From contig JAUVPN010000147.1 of assembly GCA_030598645.1 (NCBI GenBank), positions 1 to 6,825 on the forward strand: a stretch of 6,825 nucleotides of DNA, written 5' to 3'. Every line of letters begins with the position of its first letter. The first letter of the stretch is position 1. The notes under the pieces were generated by a model. That model was not told the DNA's origin and searched no databases. It was given only the letters and a program-made list of their open reading frames with translations. The stretch is from Hyphomicrobium sp. (lineage in GTDB: Bacteria; Pseudomonadota; Alphaproteobacteria; Rhizobiales; Hyphomicrobiaceae). Of the stretch, positions 1 through 5,108 are shown piece after piece. The position numbers and the translations under genes are program-made.

Positions 1-266
1 ACGAAATTCGGGGGATCAAGCCCATAATGAGTGGTCTTGTCGGTTGGCAGAAGGGTAACTCCAGCGAAGGCTTCGCTGTGAACCAGAACGGAACAGACGA
101 CGAGTACTACTATTGGAATGCAGGTCTAGAGCTGGTTGTCGACAAGCTCTCGCTCGATTTCCGCTACTGGGATTCCAATATAGGCGAAGATGCCGGCGGT
201 CTATGTGTTGCGGCTAACCTGTGCGACGAGAAGTTCGTCTTCACCGTCAAGGTCGAGGTTCCTTAA
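1..266 (+). CDS. TorF-family putative porin, C-terminal end (partial)
   Basis: The reading frame is open from the left edge (first full codon at position 3) and stops with TAA at 264-266, so only the last 87 or so residues are present and the true start lies outside. The visible part alternates hydrophobic and polar residues as in outer-membrane beta-strands (YYYWNAGLEL, KLSLDFRYWDSN, KFVFTVKVEVP). It includes a loop with two cysteines (GGLCVAANLCDEK). The pattern of aromatic strand, FRYWDSN-type strand and final FTVKVE strand resembles the end of the TorF/TIGR02001 family of conserved putative porins found in many Proteobacteria. The protein would sit in the outer membrane; its substrate is unknown. 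A strong intrinsic terminator follows about 50 bases after the stop. The family call rests on the C-terminus only; another outer-membrane beta-barrel family is possible. Confidence 0.7.
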   Translation, partial: EIRGIKPIMSGLVGWQKGNSSEGFAVNQNGTDDEYYYWNAGLELVVDKLSLDFRYWDSNIGEDAGGLCVAANLCDEKFVFTVKVEVP

Positions 267-317
267 TCCGCTTCCTGAATTGCAAAGTATTCGGGGAAAC
301 AAATGTGATTTTTGGGA

Positions 318-350
318 AAAGCCGGGGCAGCGCGCCCTGGCTTTCTTATT
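318..350 (+). terminator. Rho-independent terminator of the TorF-type gene
   Basis: An 11-bp stem pairs 318-328 (AAAGCCGGGGC) with 334-344 (GCCCTGGCTTT). One pair is G-U (324/338) and the loop is AGCGC. It is followed by a T-rich run (CTTATTT). It lies about 50 bases after the porin stop codon, so it most likely ends that transcript. Confidence 0.8.
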
Positions 351-796
351 TGGTGGCTGGGCCGTTCCGGTGGGTCGATCCTGCCGTGCTTTGTGCTCTG
401 AACTGACACGACCCTGTCATGCGCTTCGGCTATCGCTACGCTCGCTGAAAACAAGCATTGGCTGCCTTCTGAATCGCTTTCCTTCCGCAAGGTGGCAATG
501 GGCGGCCAGCGCGCTGAGCACGTCGATCTTGCCCTCTTGAGACGCGCTCGGCGAGGCCGGAGGCCAGCTCTGCCGAGACCGACGGGCGCCCCCGCTACCG
601 AAGGTGACGCAAGCTGGCCTCGATTGCCCTCAGCTTGCCCAGATATCTCCGCATTGCCGCCAGCCTTCCATGTGAGACCTCGCGCTGCGATCGAGGCGAG
701 CGCCTTGATGCTTTTCCCCAGTTCTCCGCCGGCAACGCTTGCCGGCTTCTGCCAATCCGCACACAAAGGTGCGGAGATGACCCGGGGGCGACGCGC
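351..796. other. Gene-free, hairpin-rich intergenic stretch
   Basis: No reading frame here has a ribosome binding site, recognisable motifs or plausible composition. The long minus-strand frame across 263-883 runs through the porin terminator and the start of the next gene and looks spurious. What the stretch does hold is dyad symmetry: a nested imperfect hairpin at 547-577 (CTCGGC/GCCGAG outside, GAG/CTC and GCC/GGC inside); GCAAGCT at 609-615 with AGCTTGC at 632-638, extended inward by GGC/GCC; and two further hairpins at 728-746 and 756-775. It could be a structured leader RNA, an intergenic repeat family or a decayed gene. The sequence alone does not decide. Confidence 0.5.
728..775 (+). 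promoter_or_regulatory. Two tandem hairpins just upstream of a start codon
   Basis: The first hairpin is a perfect 8-bp stem, GCCGGCAA (728-735) with TTGCCGGC (739-746), loop CGC, followed by TTCT. The second is a perfect 7-bp stem, TCCGCAC (756-762) with GTGCGGA (769-775), loop ACAAAG. The second takes up part of the GGAG at 773-776, the best Shine-Dalgarno-like tetramer near the GTG at 797, although that tetramer is rather far from the GTG. The structures are seen directly. A role in attenuation or translational control of the downstream gene is inferred. Confidence 0.35.
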
Positions 797-1552
797 GTGA
801 TTCTCATAATTGCAGGCATGATAGCGCTGGCCATTGCGGTAGCCTTTTGGCTTGCCGCACAGGTCACGGCTGAGCGCGTTCAATTCGAGGTGACACCGGA
901 TCGCCCCTCCGCGTTTGGCTACTCGATGGCTTGGTTGGCCATTCGCAGCCGCGATACAGAAGCGGTTCTAGAGGCGCTTCGCGTCACCAAGCCGGAGCCG
1001 TGCAATTGGAACTCGGGCATCGGCACCGTTTACGACAAACAACTGGGCGAGTTGCACGTGTTTGTTTCGCCCCCGGTCGATAACTGGACGTTCGTTGTTG
1101 GTCTGCCGCTGCCCCACCCGGTAGGGCGCGGCTTCGTGGACAAGTGCACGCCGCTACTGGTTGAGCTAGGGGGGCAATTTCCAGAGGTACAGTACTTCTT
1201 CGCCTACCCGCTTATAGATTTCTTCGCGTGGGCACGCGTGCGTGACGGACGGCTCATCCGCGCGTTCGCCATTACCGATGAGGGCGTTGCGTGGAGCAAG
1301 GGGCGCACAACTAAAGAAGAGCGCGCCCTTGGCCTCAAGCTGTTCGAATTGCGCGGCGTCCTCGGGCGCAAGGGGGACGCTGGTGGCGAGATAATCTTGC
1401 ACCCAACAGAAGATCACGTAATGCGTCTCGCGCAACGCTGGAGCCTTGATCCGACCACGCTTTCGACTCTGCCATCCCAGAAGTCAGCCGTCGGCTATAT
1501 CGCAGAGGCCCCTTATGCATGGCGCACTGAGCGCCTGCGCAAGGTAGCGTAA
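797..1552 (+). CDS. Membrane-anchored protein of unknown function
   Basis: The protein is 251 residues with a GTG start at 797, chosen because a purine-rich GGGGG (784-788) lies 8 bases upstream and the start places a single transmembrane or signal-anchor segment at the N-terminus (about residues 2-21, ILIIAGMIALAIAVAFWLA). An ATG at 818 is the alternative but would cut into the hydrophobic segment. The open frame upstream to 635 has no binding site and an unlikely composition. The soluble part is tryptophan- and aromatic-rich (MAWLAIRSRD at 44-53, PCNWNSGIG at 68-76, VSPPVDNWTFVVGLP at 90-104, VQYFFAYPLIDFFAWAR at 131-147, QRWSLDPTTL at 213-222). This looks like a compact globular domain, probably on the outer face of the inner membrane. 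I do not recognise a named family or catalytic motif. It stands alone, between a terminator and a convergent gene. Confidence 0.75.
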   Translation: MILIIAGMIALAIAVAFWLAAQVTAERVQFEVTPDRPSAFGYSMAWLAIRSRDTEAVLEALRVTKPEPCNWNSGIGTVYDKQLGELHVFVSPPVDNWTFVVGLPLPHPVGRGFVDKCTPLLVELGGQFPEVQYFFAYPLIDFFAWARVRDGRLIRAFAITDEGVAWSKGRTTKEERALGLKLFELRGVLGRKGDAGGEIILHPTEDHVMRLAQRWSLDPTTLSTLPSQKSAVGYIAEAPYAWRTERLRKVA

Positions 1553-1614
1553 GGGTGTGAACACTGAGTGCCGATATGCCTTCCACTGTGTGGGTTTGGG
1601 CGAAACAATTTACA

Positions 1615-1632
1615 CCAGCACTAAAGCGCTGG
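1615..1632 (-). terminator. Possible terminator of the minus-strand cysteine-rich gene
   Basis: Read on the minus strand, CCAGCGC and GTGCTGG form a 7-bp stem (one G-U pair) around a TTTA loop, directly after the TAA stop at 1635-1637. The downstream tract (TGTAAATTGTTT) is only moderately T-rich, so termination may be weak. It also separates this gene from the convergent gene ending at 1552. Confidence 0.4.
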
Positions 1633-1634
1633 AG

Positions 1635-2063
1635 TTACTGCTTAAGAAGCACCTCGAAACGCGGCATTCCGTTTCTGCACTCGTCGGTCAATGTGGCCCG
1701 ATTGCTTTTGAGGCAATCGTAGATGCGGCCACCGCCTGCTGGCACCTTGGAGCAATATTGAAGGATATCGCTGCTGCAAACCTTGGCCATCGACTGCAGT
1801 TCCTTCATACGATTTCCTAAGTTGCCCGAGGCAAGATATGCGGTCAGTCGGCATCGTGGGGATACTTTGTCTTCAAACGCGATTAAGCATGCCACAAGGC
1901 GGTTGCCACCCGGCCGAATCTTAGAACAAAACGTCTTGAGCTCACCTGCGCAGTCAGCGGCAATGGCCCTCGATTGGGCATTTGCCGTTTCGGGCAGGTA
2001 GAGAGCCGATGCACACGCGGCGACGAAGACTAGATAAACAAGACCGTTGGTTCTCGAATTCAT
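1635..2063 (-). CDS. Exported cysteine-rich repeat protein (two GLG1-type repeats)
   Basis: The protein has 142 residues from the ATG at 2063. This start was chosen because a GAGG lies about 10 bases upstream and the product begins with a clear Sec signal peptide (hydrophobic core LVYLVFVAACASALYL, likely cleavage after ETANA at residue 29). An ATG 9 codons further upstream is possible but less likely. The mature part holds two tandem repeats with cysteines at 38, 46, 59, 71 and at 96, 104, 117, 129, i.e. spacings of 8, 13 and 12 in both. Each has the pattern C-x7-C-S-K-x-x-x-G-G-x-R-x-x-x-C, as in the Cys-rich repeat of Golgi apparatus protein 1 (Cys_rich_FGFR, PF00839), also found in small exported bacterial proteins. 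All eight cysteines probably form disulfides in the periplasm. Biochemical role unknown. A paralogue with the same layout is transcribed divergently from 2437. Confidence 0.88.
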   Translation of the reverse strand: MNSRTNGLVYLVFVAACASALYLPETANAQSRAIAADCAGELKTFCSKIRPGGNRLVACLIAFEDKVSPRCRLTAYLASGNLGNRMKELQSMAKVCSSDILQYCSKVPAGGGRIYDCLKSNRATLTDECRNGMPRFEVLLKQ

Positions 2064-2436
2064 GCTGATGGCACCTCGCAAAATTATCAACCAAGCCGCT
2101 TACTGACACTACGAGCGGCGCGGTGCAAGCGGTATTGGGAGCGAGCGTCCCGCTATGGTTGTTTGCTAGGAAACTGCCATCACAAGTCGAAAGAAAATCT
2201 GGCCACAATGCTGACTTCGATGGGTGCATGATCTCGGCGCTGACATCAAGCCATGACATGGAAAAAGGCGATTTGGCGCACAAAGCTGCCTTCGGCGTAT
2301 TGCGCACTGGTCTGATCAACGCGCTTCGACTGCTAGCGCGGTCGAATTGCTGACCGGGTCTGGACCAGACGGTCATTTCAAAAGCAGCTGCCTCGATTGG
2401 CTATCTAATTTCCAAATCAAGTAAGGGGTAAAGCGA
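2064..2436. other. Divergent intergenic region between two paralogues
   Basis: This 373-base stretch must hold the promoters of both cysteine-rich repeat genes. I see no convincing gene: the frames at 2123-2353 (+) and 1954-2376 (-) lack binding sites and family motifs, and the second runs through the real minus-strand gene. Two dyads lie at 2325-2346 and 2351-2375. No strong matching -35/-10 pair stands out on either strand. The plus-strand gene has TAAGGGG at 2422-2428 as its ribosome binding site. Confidence 0.5.
2325..2375. promoter_or_regulatory. Two adjacent dyads, candidate operators
   Basis: The first dyad is TTCGAC (2325-2330) with GTCGAA (2341-2346), 10-base spacer, centred on a GCTAGC palindrome. 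The second is TGACC (2351-2355) with GGTCA (2371-2375), enclosing the odd palindrome GTCTGGACCAGAC (2358-2370). They lie 62-112 bases before the plus-strand start at 2437, a usual place for a transcription-factor site. The second could instead be a terminator hairpin (TTTCAAAA follows), but no transcript upstream is apparent. The symmetry is seen; operator function is inferred. Confidence 0.35.
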
Positions 2437-2853
2437 ATGCTCGGAAGGTTCAGTTCGGCCGTGATGATTGCCGTTGTTGCTTATGGCGGGGGTCTTTCAG
2501 CCGCCCAGGCAATGGATCCGATTCAAGATGCACTTGCTGGATGTTCGAAAGAGCTAAGCGAGTTCTGCAGTACGGTTACGCCAGGCAAAGGTAGATTAGT
2601 TGCCTGCATGAAAGCGCATGGCGACAAGCTCTCCGAGCAATGCGTTTCTTCGCTGAACCGCGCGGATTATCGTCTCACCAGCTCGGCTATGTCTTTGAGA
2701 TACGTAGGTCTTCAATGCAAAGCGGATGCGTTGAAATACTGCCCGAATGTCAAAATCGGAGAGGGGCGCGTTCTCGACTGTTTGGCCGAGAATAAGTCAA
2801 AGATCGGCAAAGATTGCAGCATTGCGCTGACAGACGTTGGCCAGATCCAATGA
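2437..2853 (+). CDS. Exported cysteine-rich repeat protein, paralogue
   Basis: The protein has 138 residues; the ATG is preceded by TAAGGGG at a spacing of about 8 bases. The N-terminus is a Sec signal peptide (core AVMIAVVAYGGGL, likely cleavage after SAAQA at residue 25). Two repeats follow, with cysteines at 36, 44, 57, 69 and at 94, 102, 115, 127: the spacing 8-13-12 is identical in both repeats and identical to that of the divergent gene ending at 1635. Even the 25-residue gap between repeats is the same. Conserved positions include C-x3-[LI]-x2-[FY]-C, G-x-[GN]-R-[LVI] and the cysteine after [AD]. It belongs to the same GLG1-like Cys-rich repeat family (PF00839). The protein is probably periplasmic or secreted with four disulfides; function unknown. 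It heads a run of same-strand export-signal genes, and its TGA overlaps an ATG of the next frame (ATGA at 2850-2853), suggesting co-transcription. Confidence 0.9.
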   Translation: MLGRFSSAVMIAVVAYGGGLSAAQAMDPIQDALAGCSKELSEFCSTVTPGKGRLVACMKAHGDKLSEQCVSSLNRADYRLTSSAMSLRYVGLQCKADALKYCPNVKIGEGRVLDCLAENKSKIGKDCSIALTDVGQIQ

Positions 2854-2860
2854 TCTTTAT

Positions 2861-2866
2861 GGAGAG
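2861..2866 (+). promoter_or_regulatory. Ribosome binding site deciding a GTG start
   Basis: GGAGAG lies 4 bases (6 counted from GGAG) before the GTG at 2871. The in-frame ATG codons at 2850 and 2859 have no comparable site upstream, so GTG at 2871 is preferred as the start of the glycine-zipper gene. Confidence 0.55.
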
Positions 2867-2870
2867 TAAT

Positions 2871-3206
2871 GTGAATTCCAAGATGATCAGTCTATGTGCA
2901 TGCATGACCGGTGTTGTCTTTGGAACGGTTGGCTCCAACGACGCGCAGGCAGCCTCTGCAAGGGTTTGCGACGCATATGCGCGCCAATATGCCAAGGAAG
3001 CGAGTCGTCAAGGACAGGTGATCGGGGGGGGTGTGATCGGTTCGCTGATTGGTCTCGGCATCGGTGCCGCCACCGGAGGGGCAGCTGCAGGCGCGGCTAT
3101 AGGTGGCGGCGTAGGTATTATAGGTGGTGGAGCGTCGCGTCGACAAACCGCCGATAGAATGTACAGCGCTGCTTACCGCGACTGCATGGCAGGCAAGGTC
3201 AAATAA
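2871..3206 (+). CDS. Glycine-zipper envelope protein
   Basis: The protein has 111 residues from the GTG at 2871; ATG codons at 2850 (overlapping the preceding stop) and 2859 are alternatives. Residues 1-27 form a signal peptide (likely cleavage after DAQA). The centre, about residues 48-88, is a long glycine/alanine segment with the G-x3-G spacing of glycine zippers (IGGGVIGSLIGLGIGAATGG and on to IIGGGASRR), a type that packs as helical hairpins in membranes. Two cysteines flank it (C33 in RVCDAYARQY, C105 in YRDCMAG), as in small YmgG/Rick_17kDa-like or related glycine-zipper proteins, and could form a disulfide that closes the hairpin. Location is probably periplasmic, with insertion into inner or outer membrane. 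Function unknown. It lies 17 bases after the cysteine-rich gene and 31 before the HdeA-like gene. Confidence 0.85.
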   Translation: MNSKMISLCACMTGVVFGTVGSNDAQAASARVCDAYARQYAKEASRQGQVIGGGVIGSLIGLGIGAATGGAAAGAAIGGGVGIIGGGASRRQTADRMYSAAYRDCMAGKVK

Positions 3207-3224
3207 ATCTGCGCTTGTCCAACG

Positions 3225-3230
3225 AAGGAG
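3225..3230 (+). promoter_or_regulatory. Strong ribosome binding site of the HdeA-like gene
   Basis: AAGGAG lies 7 bases before the ATG at 3238. It fixes that codon as the start. The same frame stays open upstream to 3124, inside the glycine-zipper gene, but that extension has no signal and would bury the signal peptide. Confidence 0.75.
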
Positions 3231-3237
3231 AGTCGGA

Positions 3238-3546
3238 ATGACGTCCACCAAACGTATTTGCGTTGCTGCTTTTACAATTGCATTTTCGGTTTTCTCTATG
3301 ACGGCTTGGGCACAAGACGATAATGAACGTACAGTCGAGCAATACGCTTGTAAGGAGATCATCCGCGAAGGAGGTTCCCAGCGTGATGCCGCTATTGCGT
3401 TCCTGCATGGATTTCTTCTTGGACAGTCTGGCAGCTCTAAATTCAATCTTGAAGAGCTAACGAAGCAAACAGATGCCTTCATAGACCGCTGCTTAGATAA
3501 CCCCAATGAAGTAGCGATGGAGGTCATGGTGGAGGTTAAGAAGTAG
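3238..3546 (+). CDS. HdeA-like periplasmic protein
   Basis: The protein has 102 residues, with a Sec signal peptide of about 25 (core ICVAAFTIAFSVFSMTAWA, cut before QDD). The mature 77-residue part has exactly two cysteines, C38 (YACKEIIREG) and C85 (IDRCLDNPN). Between them is a helical stretch AIAFLHGFLLGQSG followed by FNLEELTKQTDAFIDRC, which fits the HdeA/HdeB fold (PF06411): first Cys, hydrophobic G-F-x-x-G helix, [FV]-x-x-[ED]-x-L-T-x-x-T-D segment, second Cys followed by N-P. In enterobacteria HdeA is a disulfide-bonded dimer that unfolds at low pH and protects periplasmic proteins from aggregation. Here a chaperone or acid-stress role is inferred from family membership only. It sits 31 bases after the glycine-zipper gene, consistent with one operon. 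I give no gene symbol because orthology to E. coli hdeA is unproven. Confidence 0.82.
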   Translation: MTSTKRICVAAFTIAFSVFSMTAWAQDDNERTVEQYACKEIIREGGSQRDAAIAFLHGFLLGQSGSSKFNLEELTKQTDAFIDRCLDNPNEVAMEVMVEVKK

Positions 3547-3594
3547 TCAGCTGCTTGGGCGTCGAGGTGTTCAATCTAGAAGAGGGGCTTCACT

Positions 3595-3912
3595 ATGTTT
3601 GGTTTGGCAACGCGCGCGCAATGCTTTCTGGGTATTCCAGCTTTCGTTTTTCTCGTGATTGCGTGCAGTCCACATGCCGGCGCCCAAGAGGTCGATGCTC
3701 CATTGAACCTCGAACTGCCTGCCAAGGGGATGTCCGGAGAATTAGGTGAATCAAATTCGGCTGATTTCGATACGCGTACGGTTGGCCGAAGAAAGCGCTG
3801 GCAACTGGACAGCGGTCATATTGATAGCGAGGCCGTGACGCCAAGACTGAGAGAGTCAGAAAGTGACACCAGCTATTCAGGCATTCGCCTCAGGCGTCCG
3901 CGAAAAAAGTGA
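3595..3912 (+). CDS. Small exported protein or lipoprotein, unknown function
   Basis: The protein has 105 residues; the ATG is preceded by GAGGGG (3582-3587) at 7 bases, a strong site. The N-terminus is an export signal: core CFLGIPAFVFLVIAC, then SPHAGAQ. Two processing modes fit: signal peptidase I after AGA (residue 30), or lipoprotein processing at C24 in the VIAC lipobox-like tetrad. The mature part is hydrophilic and probably disordered, with LNLELPAKG near its start, a basic VGRRKRW in the middle and a basic C-terminal tail (GIRLRRPRKK). Small exported proteins of this kind are common in rhizobia, but I do not recognise a named family. It is 48 bases downstream of the HdeA-like gene on the same strand, so probably the end of that operon; the gap to the next gene is longer. 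Confidence 0.7.
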   Translation: MFGLATRAQCFLGIPAFVFLVIACSPHAGAQEVDAPLNLELPAKGMSGELGESNSADFDTRTVGRRKRWQLDSGHIDSEAVTPRLRESESDTSYSGIRLRRPRKK

Positions 3913-3975
3913 TCTTGATCGATTGAAGATCCCGGTATTGCGCTCTTAAGATCGATCTCTCTCCGTCCGAGATCT
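3911..3975. other. GATC-dense spacer before the L,D-transpeptidase gene
   Basis: This spacer carries six GATC sites within 65 bases. They include the 10-base palindrome AGATCGATCT (3949-3958), an AGATCT (3970-3975), and a weak stem GATCTT (3911-3916) with AAGATC (3926-3931). It lies upstream of the transpeptidase start, so it may hold that gene's promoter or a regulator site. No clear -35/-10 pair is visible. The weak stem with no T-run is a poor terminator. Confidence 0.25.
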
Positions 3976-3997
3976 AATCCGGCCCGTATCATAGTGG

Positions 3998-5035
3998 ATG
4001 GTCAATATGCACCGCAGGCAATTTCTCGCCGGCATTTTGGCAGGAGGAATGCTCACACCCCTAGCCAAGCACGTATATGGGCAAACGATACCCGCAATAA
4101 GAGCTTTGCGGCCGGGTGAATACATATGGCGGCCTGAACTTTCGCCCGAAGGACCCGTCGTGATCGTTGTCTCGCTTCCCGAGCAGCTCGCTCACGTCTA
4201 TCGCAACGGTGTTGCTATTGGCGTCTCAAGTTGTTCAACCGGAAAATCAGGCAAACGTACGCCAACCGGCGTGTTTACGATACTGCAGAAACGCGAGCGA
4301 CACTTCTCTAGCACCTACAACAATGCCCCGATGCCGAACATGCAACGGCTCACCTGGAAGGGTATTGCACTGCATGCTGGCGATTTGCCAGGATATCCTG
4401 CTTCGATGGGATGTATTCGTTTGCCGATGGAGTTTTCGCGGAATCTCTTTTCGGTAACGCATCTTGGTACGCCCGTCATAATCGCCGACCAAAAGACGAC
4501 TCATAGCGCGCTAGTCAATCCGGGTCTGATCTTGCCCACGGAGAGCGCCGAAATTGCTCGGGCAGCAAAGGAAAAGGCTGACGGTAAAAAAGCCAGAACG
4601 GGCTGGGACGTCAAAGTGCAGAAAAACACCGTGTCGATTCTGGTGTCCGGAAAAGATCAAGCAGCATACGTCATGACGGACGGAGAAATAACTTACCAGA
4701 CGCAAGTCATGATAAGTGACGCGGGCCGACCACTCGGTCACCACCTCTATAGCCTTCTTGGACCCCATCCGAAAGGGAACTCGTTCCAGTGGATGGCATT
4801 CGGGTTCGGCGGTCGCCCCGAAAAAAACATGACCGTTGACCGTTGGAATGACGAAGCGCTAGGCCGCATCAAAGTTCCCGACGTGGAAGGTGCTTCGAAG
4901 CTACTAACTTCCTTGCAACCAGGCACGACGATGCTGATCACAGATTTTTCTGCCGGTCCCGAGACGCGAACCGGACCCGATTTTACGATTATTGTTGAAG
5001 ATGACAAACTGAAGGGGCAGGAGCGTGAGGGCTAG
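3998..5035 (+). CDS. Tat-exported L,D-transpeptidase (YkuD domain)
   Basis: The protein has 345 residues. L,D-transpeptidases link peptidoglycan stem peptides (3-3 cross-links) or attach proteins to them in the periplasm through a cysteine acyl-enzyme. Residues 5-28 are a twin-arginine signal (HRRQFLAGILAGG), so export is probably folded, via Tat. The YkuD domain spans about 50-165: QLAHVYRNG (63-71), TGKSGKRTPTGVFTI (81-95), the catalytic His H126 in LHAGDLPG, and the nucleophile C139 in PASMGCIRLP. The usual motif is [ST]HGC; here the histidine is Met (M137). A second half (about 204-335) looks like a degenerate copy without catalytic residues and ends in ETRTGPDFTIIVE. Start: ATG 3998 is the longest; ATG 4007 (MHRRQFL) has a GGA 8 bases upstream and is equally possible. 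The gene lies 85 bases after the small exported protein, and the next gene is convergent. Confidence 0.9.
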   Translation: MVNMHRRQFLAGILAGGMLTPLAKHVYGQTIPAIRALRPGEYIWRPELSPEGPVVIVVSLPEQLAHVYRNGVAIGVSSCSTGKSGKRTPTGVFTILQKRERHFSSTYNNAPMPNMQRLTWKGIALHAGDLPGYPASMGCIRLPMEFSRNLFSVTHLGTPVIIADQKTTHSALVNPGLILPTESAEIARAAKEKADGKKARTGWDVKVQKNTVSILVSGKDQAAYVMTDGEITYQTQVMISDAGRPLGHHLYSLLGPHPKGNSFQWMAFGFGGRPEKNMTVDRWNDEALGRIKVPDVEGASKLLTSLQPGTTMLITDFSAGPETRTGPDFTIIVEDDKLKGQEREG

Positions 5036-5108
5036 GAATTCAAAGCAAATATGGGATGCCCCATTTGGGAGACGCGGCTAATCTTTATGCGTGCGCCTAG
5101 CGCTCGTT

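Noticed and set aside
547..577. Hairpin considered as an intrinsic terminator.
   Set aside because: The stem is interrupted by bulges and no T-run follows on either strand, so it is reported only as part of the hairpin-rich stretch.
635..796. Upstream extension of the 797-1552 gene to ATG 635.
   Set aside because: The 54 extra residues have no binding site, run through two hairpins, and would put the membrane segment far inside the protein.
263..883. Long minus-strand open frame (206 codons).
   Set aside because: It runs through the porin terminator and into the start of the 797 gene, has no binding site or recognisable motif, and its Arg/Ala/Pro-rich composition is typical of a spurious frame in GC-rich DNA.
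1557..1820. Plus-strand frame of 87 codons.
   Set aside because: It is antisense to the clearly real cysteine-rich repeat gene and has no binding site.
2123..2353. Plus-strand frame of 76 codons in the divergent region, considered as a small gene.
   Set aside because: No Shine-Dalgarno sequence, no recognisable family, and the frame ends inside the dyad region. It cannot be supported, though it is not excluded.
1954..2376. Minus-strand frame of 140 codons across the divergent region.
   Set aside because: It overlaps the start of the real minus-strand gene in another frame, has no signal peptide or motif, and starts inside a dyad.
2892..3527. Long minus-strand frame opposite the glycine-zipper and HdeA-like genes.
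   Set aside because: It is antisense to two well-supported genes with signal peptides and good binding sites, and has no motif of its own.
5051..5064. Possible shared terminator between the convergent transpeptidase and RNase genes.
   Set aside because: ATGGG/CCCAT is only a 5-bp stem with an ATGC loop and no T-run on either strand, too weak to call.
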